Below are positions 35,173 to 44,676 of a stretch of DNA of 64,000 bases, piece by piece. Made by a program: the position numbers and the translations under genes. This DNA is from Parendozoicomonas callyspongiae. GTDB taxonomy: Bacteria > Pseudomonadota > Gammaproteobacteria > Pseudomonadales > Endozoicomonadaceae. The stretch is taken from assembly GCF_023502345.1 (NCBI RefSeq), contig NZ_JAMFLX010000010.1:62001-126000 (forward strand). Direction: 5' to 3'. The notes beneath the pieces are model-generated. The model ran no database searches and was not told where the DNA came from. It saw only the letters and a list, made by a program, of their open reading frames with translations. Positions within the stretch are counted from its first letter, which is position 1; every line of letters begins with the position of its first letter.

Positions 35173-35532
35173 TTATGCAACGGCTGCTTTCTTCAACCTT
35201 AATGGTGAACCATCCATATAAAGGCCATTCCAGCCCCTGCGAGAAAATTCGCGCAGGTTCGGGTGATCTTCCCCGGTTGGGTTACCAAGTACATCGTCGC
35301 GATAAAACTCGCCGAAACACGTCAGCGTCTGCCGGGCACTCAGGCCGTTCAGTAAAGCAAATGCGAAAATTTTGCAGGTTCTGACATGTTCTCCAGGAGC
35401 ATTCTTGTGCTTCCCGCAGTGGAACTCGATGGGCGAAAAGTCGTAGTTATTATCAATGACAGCGATGGTATCAGAAAACCTAATACTCTCCGGTTGTTCT
35501 GACAGCCGGGAAAGAAAACCTGTGAGATTCAT
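35173..35532 (-). CDS. HopJ-family protein
   Basis: 119 aa from the ATG at 35532 (AGGAT upstream). It follows the HopJ pattern: 'FLSRLSEQPESIRFSDTIAVIDNNYDFSPIEF', 'GEHVRTCKIFAFALLNGLSARQTLTCFGEFYRDDVLGNP', 'HPNLREFSRRGWNGLYMDGSPL'. The family is named after a Pseudomonas type III effector candidate, but it is widespread in free-living marine gammaproteobacteria, so an effector role is not implied. Confidence 0.9.
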   Translation of the reverse strand: MNLTGFLSRLSEQPESIRFSDTIAVIDNNYDFSPIEFHCGKHKNAPGEHVRTCKIFAFALLNGLSARQTLTCFGEFYRDDVLGNPTGEDHPNLREFSRRGWNGLYMDGSPLRLKKAAVA

Positions 35533-35794
35533 GGTCTTATATCCTGCTGTTGTGTTGTTATTGTGGTTTTTATGCACAGACATAATAAACCCGTAATGAG
35601 CAAGAATAGAAATGCATTTTGTTGAGAATGTCAGGTTCTTTTGACCTGTGTTCTATATGTCAAGACATCGTCTGTCGGTTGTTATGGGTAAGTAGGTGTA
35701 CGGATGCGTTATTTCAGTGTTGCTGGCACCTCTGACCTATACTGCCTGCTCTTTTAGGTAAATCCCGAGGGCTGGTAGAGGGGAGGGCATCGTC

Positions 35795-38700
35795 GTGTTA
35801 TCCCGCTTGAATCTGCATTACGGTTTTGCAGGGTTTCGACAGGCTGGCAGTATGTTGTTATACCTGTTTATGCTGTTGCTACTGATCGTTGCCCAGCCTG
35901 CTCTATCTTTTCCAAAACCTGGGACAGTTATCACTGTTCAGTGGTGGGCCCCCGGGAACATTATTCTGCGAGTTACTGTCAGTGAGGAGCAGGCAGCTCA
36001 ATTGCAAGATGTCCAATCGGCTATCAGACCTGTTGTTGCGGGAAAAATAACGGATAACTATTCACTTTCTCATGTAGAACCTGTTCTGGATTCAGGGCGC
36101 ACGCATCTGCTTAAACTGGCTCTTTTGGGTAAAGGACATTTGCATATTCTATTTACTGAAACGTTGTCTGTAGCTCCAGCCGTTGCAGGAAAATCCCCTG
36201 GCGGCGGGATTGCAATTACGATCAACCGACAGCAGGAAGTTTTTGAAAAAAAGTATGGTCCTCGAAGTGACTTTCATGGTGGTATGCCCAATTTGACAGA
36301 GAGTGAGTGGGTAAAGCATCCAGACTCTGGAATAGATATTTATAAAATCCTTAATATGCATAGAATGCTCGCTTCAGGAAATGCCTTTGTTGATCAGGTT
36401 GTAGCTTTTGAATTAAAGGATAACGTGTTGAGTTCAGGAGTGCCTGAATATATTGATTTGGCTTTTACCAAAGCGAAAGCTGCATTAATTTTAAAAACAA
36501 TTGATCAGAAAGAGTCAGACATTAATGTGGAAAATAAAGATTTACTTGAGCAAATAGAATTGCTTCAGTTAGAAGAGTTGACTGCCCCATCTGCTGCGCC
36601 ACCATCTTCAATCCCTATTTCCTCAATCGCATTTAGTGATCTTTTTCAAGCTCAGAAACGATCTATGACATCTGCTTCAGGCTCTCAAGGCGGACATGCA
36701 AAAGGGGAGTTGTCAAAGAACAAAGGCAGGAAGGTAGCATCAATTGAGGAGACCATAAAGAATCTTAACCCAAGTCATCCTTTAGTGAAAAAGGTAAATA
36801 CGGAGAGCCTGGACTTAATGTCAAAGAGCTACGGTCAAGTATCCGTAGATTTTATTTCAGAGTTGAATGCTTTACTGCCCGGTCAAGCCTCTTTGGATAT
36901 GAAATTAAGAAATGTTCTCTGGATTTACTTTCTACATGCCGCCAGAGTTGTGGGAAGCAACACTATCGAAAAGCTCCCGGGTCTGGGGAAAAGTGGACCG
37001 GATAAAGAAACAGTCGAAGCCTTTTTCCGAAACCCGAAATACAAATGGCCTTCTGCAGCTGGTTTGAGTGTTGCAGAAGATGCGGATGATGGTGTCGATG
37101 TTAAGGAAATGGAAACAGAAGCTGAGGATCATGCTGATGCTATGGAAGTGGTAGTGGGAAGGCTGATAGCAGAAATTGAAAAAAAGAATGATAAAGGAAC
37201 AAACAACCTTAAAGCTGAGCTCTTTTCTTTGATACAGATGATGTTCCTCAATCATAGTTGTGAATTGTTGAATGAAATTGAGGTAGGTACAGCTTTTTTT
37301 GCAATACGTCTGGTACTTATTAATGGAGGGAAACGGACACCGATGGAGCTAAGAATATACAAAGCTTCTGAGGACGATATGGATGGTTATGAAGACGCGA
37401 TAAAAGGAGTTAAATCGTATACTGATAAAGGAAAGTGGTTACCCGTACCGAAACCTGTTTCAACATACAATGGTGGTGGAGTTCATATCCAGGTAGTCAG
37501 TCCTGAATACGGTTACTATGACGGCTCTTTGAGAACGCTTGCTGATCGCGTGGCCTCGCGTGAAGTCCCTATCCCTGAAGCTGTTCATTTCATTAAACAT
37601 ACCCTCGACTCATTATCCCGAATGCATAAGAAGAAACTACTGATTAGCTATTTGGGAAAAGAGCAAATCCTTCGTAAGTATTCTGATGGAGGACTGGAAA
37701 AAATTTTTTTTGTTGAACTTAAGCCTGGGTTGATGTCAGCTGAAGATGTTGAAGAGCATGAGTATCTGATTCAGCGCGATGTTTTCCAGTTAGTAAAATT
37801 ATATTACTTTTTAAGAACCAGAGAGGATCTCGAAAAAAACATTGCAACCATCAAGGTACTGGATGGGCGGTTTGTTGATGTAGGAAGCCTTGGAAGTGTG
37901 TTTTTTAGCAATCCTCAAGACTACCAGAATATCTGGCGTACTTGGGTGATGGCATCATCGAATAGCCATGTAAGGGTTGATAATGCTGACTTTGCCTTGC
38001 TTCAAACATTTTTCAGAGAAAAGTCTGGATGGGGATGGAATGCTGCTGAAGAAATTTCCTTCCAGTTAATGCCGCTTCATTATCATTTTTCTGGTCAGGG
38101 AAAAAGAACATCAGGAATAGCATCCGGTTCGGGTGTACTGTCAGCTGGAGGGCCTTATCCTCATTTAAAAACACCACTGGATCTGGTTGATCCTCAAAAA
38201 CTGCCCAAGACTGAATTCAAACCCATTAGGCAAAAAGTTTCTCGGCATCCTTATCGGCTTACATGTCCTAAAGACCATCCTCTTAAGATGCGTGCAGTCA
38301 GTGCCAGTCATGCCCAGTACGGGGTGGGTACTGTTTGTGATGGCTGTAAAGCCGGGGGAGACGAGACTCTGCTAAGGGTGGGGGATGTTATGAGTTGTAT
38401 TCAATGTCAGTATGACTTGTGCGGGCCTTGTGTGGCAGGCGCTGCAAAAGTCTGGGCTCTGCCTCCTGAAGTGATATGCCCGAAAGAGCATCGTATGAAA
38501 CTGTCACTTCCCGTTGGTGGGGTGAAATGGCGTATCTGTGATGGCTGCAAACAAGACATCTTACCCTGCCACCACTATCGCTGTGAGCAATGTTACAGTG
38601 ATTTTATGCCGGGGGGCTCCAGTTCCAGGGTTCATGGTACAGATTACTGTTTAAACTGTGCGTTCTGGAAGTCACTGGAGCAGGCTGGAGAGAAAAGCAG

Positions 38701-38908
38701 GACTGGGAAAACATTGTCTGTTATGACAATAGGGCAAAAAGGTCAAAGACAATGTCAGGATTGTAACAGCTGGTGGAAGGATTCCTGTGTGCTGGTTGCC
38801 GATGATGAAATGGTATGCGCACCTTGCATGGCAGAAAAACTGGCATGGTTTGGCTCAAAGTCGGCAAAATATACTCCAGGCAAGCCAGGCAGAAGCACTC
38901 TTGACTGA
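35795..38908 (+). CDS. Large exported protein with kinase-like middle and C-terminal Cys-rich (zinc) region
   Basis: 1037 aa, unknown. A GTG start has GGAGG upstream; a hydrophobic signal-like segment 'MLLYLFMLLLLIVAQPALSF' is at ~20-39. Residues ~490-720 loosely recall a protein-kinase fold: 'MELRIYKASEDD', 'ALRTLADR'-like hinge helix, 'LDSLSRMHKKKLLISYLG' where HRD would be, 'KVLDGRFVDVGSLGSVF' as a DFG-like site. Catalytic residues are absent, so at most a pseudokinase. From ~823 to ~1020, two 'CPK(D/E)H...K(M/L)...CDGCK' units plus further CxxC pairs suggest zinc binding like ZZ/C1 fingers. Convergent with the Death-like gene. Confidence 0.85.
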   Translation: MLSRLNLHYGFAGFRQAGSMLLYLFMLLLLIVAQPALSFPKPGTVITVQWWAPGNIILRVTVSEEQAAQLQDVQSAIRPVVAGKITDNYSLSHVEPVLDSGRTHLLKLALLGKGHLHILFTETLSVAPAVAGKSPGGGIAITINRQQEVFEKKYGPRSDFHGGMPNLTESEWVKHPDSGIDIYKILNMHRMLASGNAFVDQVVAFELKDNVLSSGVPEYIDLAFTKAKAALILKTIDQKESDINVENKDLLEQIELLQLEELTAPSAAPPSSIPISSIAFSDLFQAQKRSMTSASGSQGGHAKGELSKNKGRKVASIEETIKNLNPSHPLVKKVNTESLDLMSKSYGQVSVDFISELNALLPGQASLDMKLRNVLWIYFLHAARVVGSNTIEKLPGLGKSGPDKETVEAFFRNPKYKWPSAAGLSVAEDADDGVDVKEMETEAEDHADAMEVVVGRLIAEIEKKNDKGTNNLKAELFSLIQMMFLNHSCELLNEIEVGTAFFAIRLVLINGGKRTPMELRIYKASEDDMDGYEDAIKGVKSYTDKGKWLPVPKPVSTYNGGGVHIQVVSPEYGYYDGSLRTLADRVASREVPIPEAVHFIKHTLDSLSRMHKKKLLISYLGKEQILRKYSDGGLEKIFFVELKPGLMSAEDVEEHEYLIQRDVFQLVKLYYFLRTREDLEKNIATIKVLDGRFVDVGSLGSVFFSNPQDYQNIWRTWVMASSNSHVRVDNADFALLQTFFREKSGWGWNAAEEISFQLMPLHYHFSGQGKRTSGIASGSGVLSAGGPYPHLKTPLDLVDPQKLPKTEFKPIRQKVSRHPYRLTCPKDHPLKMRAVSASHAQYGVGTVCDGCKAGGDETLLRVGDVMSCIQCQYDLCGPCVAGAAKVWALPPEVICPKEHRMKLSLPVGGVKWRICDGCKQDILPCHHYRCEQCYSDFMPGGSSSRVHGTDYCLNCAFWKSLEQAGEKSRTGKTLSVMTIGQKGQRQCQDCNSWWKDSCVLVADDEMVCAPCMAEKLAWFGSKSAKYTPGKPGRSTLD

Positions 38909-38917
38909 AGAGTAACT

Positions 38918-38941
38918 GCCAGGGCACTTACATGCCCTGGC
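38918..38941. terminator. Terminator hairpin between convergent genes
   Basis: GCCAGGGCA and TGCCCTGGC make a perfect 9-bp stem with a CTTACA loop, between the stop codons of the 1037-aa and the Death-like genes. The T tract is poor. Confidence 0.6.
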
Positions 38942-38949
38942 TATCAACG

Positions 38950-40560
38950 TTACTTTCCACAGACCTTTTTAACAAGCTCAGCGGCCAGAGTATTTTGCCC
39001 AACAGACTTCTTGTTTAAAACGGATATCAACATTTCCAGATTTTTTGGGAAAGGATCGATCGAAAGCCATTTTCTGTAAACTCCAGTCAGACAGTTATGA
39101 GTATTTTGAGACTCGTTCAACTCCTCTAAATACTTCCAATCCACGCCTAATTGTATGCCCATCCCCATCCAACTTGTTGCCACATTTGCATTCTCAACAA
39201 GCCATCCCAGATGCTCGTCAGTGAGAATGACATCCTTGGCTTGGCCTCCTCGAGGGCAGAAGGGGGCAACCACAGGCAGCAGTGCGGGAGCACTGGGAGC
39301 TAAGTTTACGGGAGGAGCACATTCAGGAACATGCAGTAATTCCGAACTGCTTCGAGCTATAGTGTGGGCCATAGTCACCATTTTACATTTGGCCTCCATA
39401 GCATCAAGAAAATCTCCCAGAGTGCAGTTTTTTACTTGCAGAAAGTGAGCGTACATTTTTTGCACTCTTGCGTCGATCTTCGAACAATCTGCTTCTATTA
39501 CCGCCAGTTTCCGAGAATCCAGTCCTAACGAAATACCAAATGTATACCAATCTGTTCCCACGTTTGCATTTTGCAGCAACCAGGGTAAATGCTTCATCTG
39601 CAACTGATAATCAGGGTCTGGTCGTCCCTTGAGTAGATCAACGGCTTTTTTTGGTTCTTTTTCTTTTCTTGAGGGCCGGATCGTGTAGGGTGCTGTCATT
39701 GCATTGTGAGAGTGACCCCATCTGCCTGCAGGGCTATAAGTAGAGGCATCATGTGAGCTGCTGCTTTGGTGCTTATAAGGGGAAGCAATAACTGATTCTG
39801 TGAGATGGGAAGTGGCAGCAACCGAAGAGAATGACCGCTGAGGTTGCATGTAAGTCTGCGGTTGTGGTCGCGGTTGTGGCGTGTTTTTGGACTTAGCCAA
39901 AAGTGTATTCGCTTCCCCAAACAGGCTTATGGAGGGATGACAGAAAACAGTGATGACCTGTCCGAGAGTAATGTCAGGGTATGAACGGCAAATAAGATTT
40001 AACAAATCTAAACCGCGCATATTCTTACAACTACGGTTCTTAGTGATGATTTTATTCAGGTCCGCCAAAGAAACACCCAGCATGGCTCCTATCTTGTACC
40101 ATTCTTCGTCAAGTCTGGAAAATGGTTCTATAATATTTTGCCCTTCGCAGTTATTGCGGGGTAATTCGCTAACAGTACAAGGCAGGCGGGCCTGATTCTG
40201 CAAATGCCACTCACTATCTTCCAGCGTGCCATCATCTTTGAAACATGAAGCGGATATACCACTTAATATTAAAGCCGACCGCAGTTTTTCCAGCGAGGTA
40301 TCAGGGGAAGAGCGAGTCCATTTATTGAACACTTCCATGGCAGGGCAAGGGGGGGCACCCCGTTCAATGATTTGCAAATCGCTTTTATTCAGTTCAAGGG
40401 CCTGTCCGAACTTCTTCCAATTGAGTTCTGCATCATTCCCTGCCAGTAACGTCATTAGGGCACGTAGTTGTTTTGAGTCTTCAGGAATTGGGGTATGCGG
40501 TGCAGGCGCAGGGTGCCCCGTAGCACCTGGACCTAGGCTGCTTGGTGTTAGACGTAGCAT
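38950..40560 (-). CDS. Protein with four tandem Death-like domains
   Basis: 536 aa, ATG with AAGGAG seven bases upstream. Four segments share the Death-domain layout (conserved W, then G...L(G/E)(L/V), then a basic/acidic helix and a 'W/L...L' helix): ~33-105 ('ELNWKKFGQALELNKSDLQI'), ~143-215 ('EEWYKIGAMLGVSLADLNKI'), ~322-393 ('GTDWYTFGISLGLDSRKLAV') and ~449-515 ('ATSWMGMGIQLGVDWKYLEE'). Linkers are Pro/Ser/Gln-rich. No signal peptide is visible. Death domains mediate apoptosis and immunity complexes in animals. A host-directed role is an inference. Confidence 0.8.
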   Translation of the reverse strand: MLRLTPSSLGPGATGHPAPAPHTPIPEDSKQLRALMTLLAGNDAELNWKKFGQALELNKSDLQIIERGAPPCPAMEVFNKWTRSSPDTSLEKLRSALILSGISASCFKDDGTLEDSEWHLQNQARLPCTVSELPRNNCEGQNIIEPFSRLDEEWYKIGAMLGVSLADLNKIITKNRSCKNMRGLDLLNLICRSYPDITLGQVITVFCHPSISLFGEANTLLAKSKNTPQPRPQPQTYMQPQRSFSSVAATSHLTESVIASPYKHQSSSSHDASTYSPAGRWGHSHNAMTAPYTIRPSRKEKEPKKAVDLLKGRPDPDYQLQMKHLPWLLQNANVGTDWYTFGISLGLDSRKLAVIEADCSKIDARVQKMYAHFLQVKNCTLGDFLDAMEAKCKMVTMAHTIARSSSELLHVPECAPPVNLAPSAPALLPVVAPFCPRGGQAKDVILTDEHLGWLVENANVATSWMGMGIQLGVDWKYLEELNESQNTHNCLTGVYRKWLSIDPFPKNLEMLISVLNKKSVGQNTLAAELVKKVCGK

Positions 40561-40897
40561 GTTTTTCTCCTTGATTGTTGAATTTGCTGTGTAAGGTTGG
40601 AGAAAAAATTAGCATGACAATTCCCGTAATGGCCTAACTCAGTGGCCACCGCATCTAACGGGTCAGGATGACACTGAACACATAAGGGTTATAGCGGATA
40701 CTGTCTCTGACTGCGTGGTATATCCTGACCGCCTGTTGTTCAGGGTCGGTTTCTCGACCTGTGACTCATTGAGCCCAACTCTGGATGGTTGGATGATCGT
40801 AGTCAAAGAAAGATGTTGCAGTCAGATACTTCTGCATGATGAGCATCCCGGATGTCTTTTGTTGCCAGTAGAAAGAGGGATAAAGAGAGGAATAAAG
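40561..40897. other. Intergenic region before yacL
   Basis: 337 bases between divergent genes. It contains an inverted repeat GGTCAGGAT (40661-40669) / ATCCTGACC (40722-40730) with a 52-base spacer. A frame open upstream of yacL has no support as coding. Both divergent promoters must lie here but are not identified. Confidence 0.4.
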
Positions 40898-41275
40898 ATG
40901 GAATTTGAGTTTCGAAGAGATGTAACCGGAGAGCTGCAGGCCAGTTTTTCCATGGGGCATGAAGCGATCGCGGCCTGGCTGCTGGAAGAAGTTGGCAAGA
41001 GAAAGGCTGTTTTACCTGAGCTGCACAAAGCCATTGAGAAGCTTCAGAACCGTGAACTCTGGGAATACAGCCGTGAAGGGGTTGAGTACAGTTTGAAGCT
41101 GAACCGCAGCGAAGCAGAAGTTTATAATTCCAGAATCGATTTTGAGAATGCTGATGATGAGTTTGATGGTCTCGGGGAAGAAATAGATTTCTATGACGAT
41201 GAGTCACGGTCATCTTGTGGGCTGGATGATTTTAAAAGCATGCTGCTTGAGTGGGAGCAGTTTGTCAGGCACTAA
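40898..41275 (+). CDS. yacL: YacL-family (UPF0231) protein
   Basis: 125 aa from the ATG at 40898 (GAGAGG upstream). 'MEFEFRRDVTGELQASFSMGHEAIAAWLLEEV' closely follows E. coli YacL, and 'EIDFYDDESRSSCGLDDFKSMLL' matches its C-terminus. The longer 5' extension of the frame lacks similarity. The family is small, acidic and of unknown function. Confidence 0.92.
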   Translation: MEFEFRRDVTGELQASFSMGHEAIAAWLLEEVGKRKAVLPELHKAIEKLQNRELWEYSREGVEYSLKLNRSEAEVYNSRIDFENADDEFDGLGEEIDFYDDESRSSCGLDDFKSMLLEWEQFVRH

Positions 41276-41356
41276 AGTTTTTTTGAATAAAGTGGTCAAA
41301 CACTTGTAAACAAAACTGTAAAAAGCGTTGATAAAGATGCTGACTACCCGCAAAAA

Positions 41357-41941
41357 TCAGTGAATATCATTATTTCTCGCTCTTCTCCTCAACTGGGTCA
41401 TACCTACATGAGATTCAGTGTTTGTTAAACGACAAGCCTCCTCATAACTTGGAGGCGGCGGCTGGATTCCATAAGGTGGTTGGCTGTGTAAATTTGGTCG
41501 AGTTTGGGTATTCGTTCTTTCATGACTTCTCATCTGTACAGGAGATGTAGTTGTAGGTTGATCAGCTATGTTAGTGTCATATTCTTTTTTTAAAAATTTA
41601 TAATATCGATGTCCTGCTTCTGCACCAGCTCCACAGCCAACAATCAGTTCCCCTAACAAGGCGGGGGAGCTGTGTCCTAAATAGCACCCGGTAATCAAAC
41701 ACGCGGCACTTGAAGAAAAACTGCATGTGTTCATTAATATATAATCTGCTAAAAGTGGCCTTGTTCTAAAAATATCTTTAACGCGAGAATCATCCAAATC
41801 AATCAATGCATTATGACAAGAGATGTTTTTTACAGATTTACCGATAAAATCAGCAGCTTTACTATAAATTATGCCAGCTATTCCGGTAGTTGAGCTGGTT
41901 GTCACTATTCCACTGTCATTAGCTTGATGATTTATGGCCAT
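41357..41941 (-). CDS. Small AT-rich-gene protein with hydrophobic core and PPxY motif
   Basis: 194 aa from the ATG at 41941 (GGAG upstream). No family recognised. Residues ~68-112 form a hydrophobic, Gly/Ala/Cys-rich pair of segments ('CLITGCYLGHSSPALLGELIVGCGAGAEAG') that may insert in membranes. The tail holds 'PPYGIQPPPPSYEEA' (~155-169), in which PPSY at 163-166 followed by EEA fits a WW-domain-binding PPxY motif. Base composition is much more AT-rich than the flagellar genes nearby. I suspect a host-directed protein, without proof. Confidence 0.7.
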   Translation of the reverse strand: MAINHQANDSGIVTTSSTTGIAGIIYSKAADFIGKSVKNISCHNALIDLDDSRVKDIFRTRPLLADYILMNTCSFSSSAACLITGCYLGHSSPALLGELIVGCGAGAEAGHRYYKFLKKEYDTNIADQPTTTSPVQMRSHERTNTQTRPNLHSQPPYGIQPPPPSYEEACRLTNTESHVGMTQLRRRARNNDIH

Positions 41942-42160
41942 TTTTTCTCCAGAGTATATCAATACATGCCCATCGCTGTCTTAAATATTGAGTGCTTGCT
42001 TCCATATTTTGACTAACAACGCAGAAAGTGTGTGTAACATAAGTTTTTATTTTTATTATGTGGCGGGCTAATTATATAAATACAAGAAACTTTTAATTTT
42101 TATAACGGTCGTAAGTATGCCGGTGTTAAGTGAGACTTTTAATGGATAAGGAGGTTTGTA

Positions 42161-42859
42161 ATGGATCCTATAGCTATTACAGCGCAGGGAAATGTTTTAA
42201 AAGTTGGAGTGTCAAAAGGAGGCCCCTCGCAAGAGGTTAGAGAAGTATTTTGTCGACTGGCAACAAAAATTAAGTGTGAAATAAAGTATATTGAATCTGA
42301 TTTTGGTTGTTTTTCAACACAACTGAAGGAAAGGGAAATAGATATTTCTGCTCATGGGGTTTCAAAAATCAATGAAAATGCTCCCCTCGAATCCTGTGTT
42401 GCTTCTGATTCTTATCTAGCTGTTCAAAGAGGGTTCTGTGTAAAAAGTGATTCTCAATATGCTAAAGCTGGAAAGCTGGACGAAGACGCAAAGATTGCTG
42501 TAGTAGAAGCAACAACAGCCAATCAGGATCTTGAGAGAAATTATCAGCTTTTTCTTAAAAATAGACATTTCGTAAGATCAATATCTGAAGGTAGAAAATT
42601 GTTGGATGAAGGGACTGTTGATGCTGTTGCAGAGGGATATCTTGGATTCAGGCATAATCCAGAGGATGATATAAACCTCCCAATGATTGATGTTCACCCG
42701 ATGGATTCTGCTAAACCAGATGCCGAATACCTGGTATTTTGGGTTCACAAGGATAAACAAAATATAATTCCAGCATTAAACTCCATAATCGGAGAATTCG
42801 ACGGGAATATTTTCAAAAATAGAAAAGTTTTAACTGGAAATAGTAATTCCCCCCGATAG
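42161..42859 (+). CDS. Solute-binding-protein-like domain without signal peptide
   Basis: 232 aa, ATG six bases after a perfect AAGGAGG. 'LKVGVSKGGPSQEVREVFCRLATKI', 'LKEREIDISAHGVSKI', 'KIAVVEATTANQDLERNY' and 'LLDEGTVDAVAEGYLG' reproduce the two-lobed SBP_bac_3 pattern used to bind amino acids. There is no signal peptide and no adjoining transporter, so the protein is probably cytoplasmic or exported by another route. It may be a ligand sensor, a cyclohexadienyl-dehydratase-like enzyme or a secreted factor. AT-rich. Confidence 0.75.
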   Translation: MDPIAITAQGNVLKVGVSKGGPSQEVREVFCRLATKIKCEIKYIESDFGCFSTQLKEREIDISAHGVSKINENAPLESCVASDSYLAVQRGFCVKSDSQYAKAGKLDEDAKIAVVEATTANQDLERNYQLFLKNRHFVRSISEGRKLLDEGTVDAVAEGYLGFRHNPEDDINLPMIDVHPMDSAKPDAEYLVFWVHKDKQNIIPALNSIIGEFDGNIFKNRKVLTGNSNSPR

Positions 42860-42894
42860 CTTTAAATGTAAAGGCTAACAAAAGGCCGAAATAT

Positions 42895-43332
42895 CTACGG
42901 GCTGAAAACAGTTTTGTTCAGCATGATTCTGGCCATCTCGTCGATCTGCTTCTGCTCTAAACGGCTGGCGGCAAGCTGTTCTTTCTGTTGATAGCGTTCA
43001 ATCAATACTTCTGTTTTACGCTTGTTCAGCTGTGCCTGTTGCAGCTGATCGGCTTTACGGCGCTGCTGGGATTGTTGAATAGCAACCTGCTGATTCTGGT
43101 GCAGAATGACTTTGTCCAACTGTTCGTTGAACATCTGTGCGTTGTTAAGTGTTAAGCCGTTGCGAACAGTACCGCAGTCAAGAGGGTTATTGTTCCGGAA
43201 ATGATTCAGAGCCTGCAGGCGCTGCTCTTCTTCAGCCAGTTTGCGGGCGCTGGCCATGGCCTGACTTTCAGCTTTCTTTCTCTGTTGCTCCTGGATATTC
43301 AACCACTGCTTTAATCCTTTTGAGTGTCTCAT
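42895..43332 (-). CDS. fliJ: Flagellar export protein FliJ
   Basis: 145 aa, almost entirely a charged coiled coil ('AMASARKLAEEEQRLQAL', 'QQSQQRRKADQLQQAQLNKR', 'LAASRLEQKQIDEMARIML'). Identified by this architecture and by its position directly after fliI. FliJ sits in the centre of the FliI ring and aids export. Confidence 0.88.
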   Translation of the reverse strand: MRHSKGLKQWLNIQEQQRKKAESQAMASARKLAEEEQRLQALNHFRNNNPLDCGTVRNGLTLNNAQMFNEQLDKVILHQNQQVAIQQSQQRRKADQLQQAQLNKRKTEVLIERYQQKEQLAASRLEQKQIDEMARIMLNKTVFSP

Positions 43333-43347
43333 CCTTAACTACCCTTT

Positions 43348-44676
43348 CTATCCGCATATGGATGTCAGCTGGTTCAGACTGGACTGCCAGTCTGAAGACT
43401 CTTTCATACCCTGCTGTAACAAAGCCGTCATGGCAGGCTGGTTGCGAATGGCTTCATCCAATGCCGGATTGCTACCACTCTTATATGCACCCAAGGTCAG
43501 CAAGTCTTTGTTCTGCTGATAAATGGAATACTGTCGCCTGAAACTATTGGCAGCCCTGATATGATCCGGGCTGGCAACTTGAGGCATAACGCGGCTGATG
43601 GATGCTTCGATATCTATTGCCGGGTAGTGACCTGCTTCTGCCAGACTACGGTTCAGAACAATGTGGCCATCAAGTATGGCTCGAGAAGCATCAGCAATTG
43701 GGTCCTGCTGGTCATCACCTTCCGACAGAACGGTATAGAAAGCTGTTATTGATCCACTGCCGTCCCGGCCATTACCGGCGCGTTCTACCAGCTGGGGAAT
43801 CAGACTGAACACAGAGGGTGGATAACCTTTGGTTGCTGGTGGTTCACCAATGGCCAGAGCGATCTCCCGCTGAGCCTGGGCGTAACGGGTCAGGGAGTCC
43901 ATAAGCAGCAGAACATTACGTCCCTGATCTCTGAAACCTTCAGCTATACGGTGACACATCAGGGAGGCGCGCAGGCGAAGAACAGGAGATTCATCCGCAG
44001 GAGCTGCAATTACAACTGAACGTGCAAGACCCTCCTCACCGAGGGTTTCTTCAACAAATTCCCGGACTTCACGTCCCCGTTCACCAATCAGTCCAACCAC
44101 AACAATATCGGCAGTTGTCATCTTGGTCATCATACCCAAAAGAACAGATTTACCCACACCACTACCGGCAAACAGACCAAGACGCTGACCCTTGCCGACA
44201 CTGAGCAGGCTGTTGATAGAGCGAATACCGACATCCAGAGGTTCGGAAACTGGACGACGCTGGAGAGGGTTAATCACTTCACTCTGCAAAGGAAGGGTCG
44301 GACCGGTCTTGATGGGGCCTTTGCCATCGAGAGGCTCAGCGGCACCATTAAGAATTCTTCCAAGCAGCCCGCGTCCGGTAGGAACCTGGATATCTTCACG
44401 AATAGGGATAACCGGATCACCAGGGCCGAGGCCTCTGGCACGATTCAGTGGCATCAGGAACAGGCGGTCACGATCAAAACCAACAACTTCGGCTTCCACC
44501 GGTGCACCCTGGCTGGCGCGAATCATACAACGTTGGCCGGTTTCCATACGGCAGCCGATGGCTTCGAAGGTCATACCTGTTGCCCGCAGGAGTTTACCCT
44601 GCAGTTCAGCAACCTGTGCATGTTCCAGCCTGTTGATGCACTTTTGGTAGATATCCGTTAGCCGGTCAGGCTTCAT
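43348..44676 (-). CDS. fliI: Flagellar export ATPase FliI
   Basis: 442 aa from the ATG at 44676 (GAGGA upstream; a TTG six codons earlier is less likely). Walker A '[15 protein letters not shown]', the '[21 protein letters not shown]' block, and Walker B '[37 protein letters not shown]' are complete. It energises substrate entry to the FlhAB gate. The start overlaps the fliH end by 11 bases. Confidence 0.96.
   Translation of the reverse strand: MKPDRLTDIYQKCINRLEHAQVAELQGKLLRATGMTFEAIGCRMETGQRCMIRASQGAPVEAEVVGFDRDRLFLMPLNRARGLGPGDPVIPIREDIQVPTGRGLLGRILNGAAEPLDGKGPIKTGPTLPLQSEVINPLQRRPVSEPLDVGIRSINSLLSVGKGQRLGLFAGSGVGKSVLLGMMTKMTTADIVVVGLIGERGREVREFVEETLGEEGLARSVVIAAPADESPVLRLRASLMCHRIAEGFRDQGRNVLLLMDSLTRYAQAQREIALAIGEPPATKGYPPSVFSLIPQLVERAGNGRDGSGSITAFYTVLSEGDDQQDPIADASRAILDGHIVLNRSLAEAGHYPAIDIEASISRVMPQVASPDHIRAANSFRRQYSIYQQNKDLLTLGAYKSGSNPALDEAIRNQPAMTALLQQGMKESSDWQSSLNQLTSICG

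Noticed and set aside
35173-35532. HopJ gene as proof of a type III effector
   Set aside because: The family is common in free-living bacteria and no virulence-type secretion genes are in the window.
37600-37900. Active protein kinase in the 1037-aa protein
   Set aside because: No HRD or DFG residues and no glycine loop; at most a degenerate kinase-like fold.
31564-42859. A mobile genomic island between the flagellar halves
   Set aside because: No integrase, transposase, tRNA or flanking direct repeats were seen, and yceH and yacL are ordinary core genes; I call it only an accessory segment.
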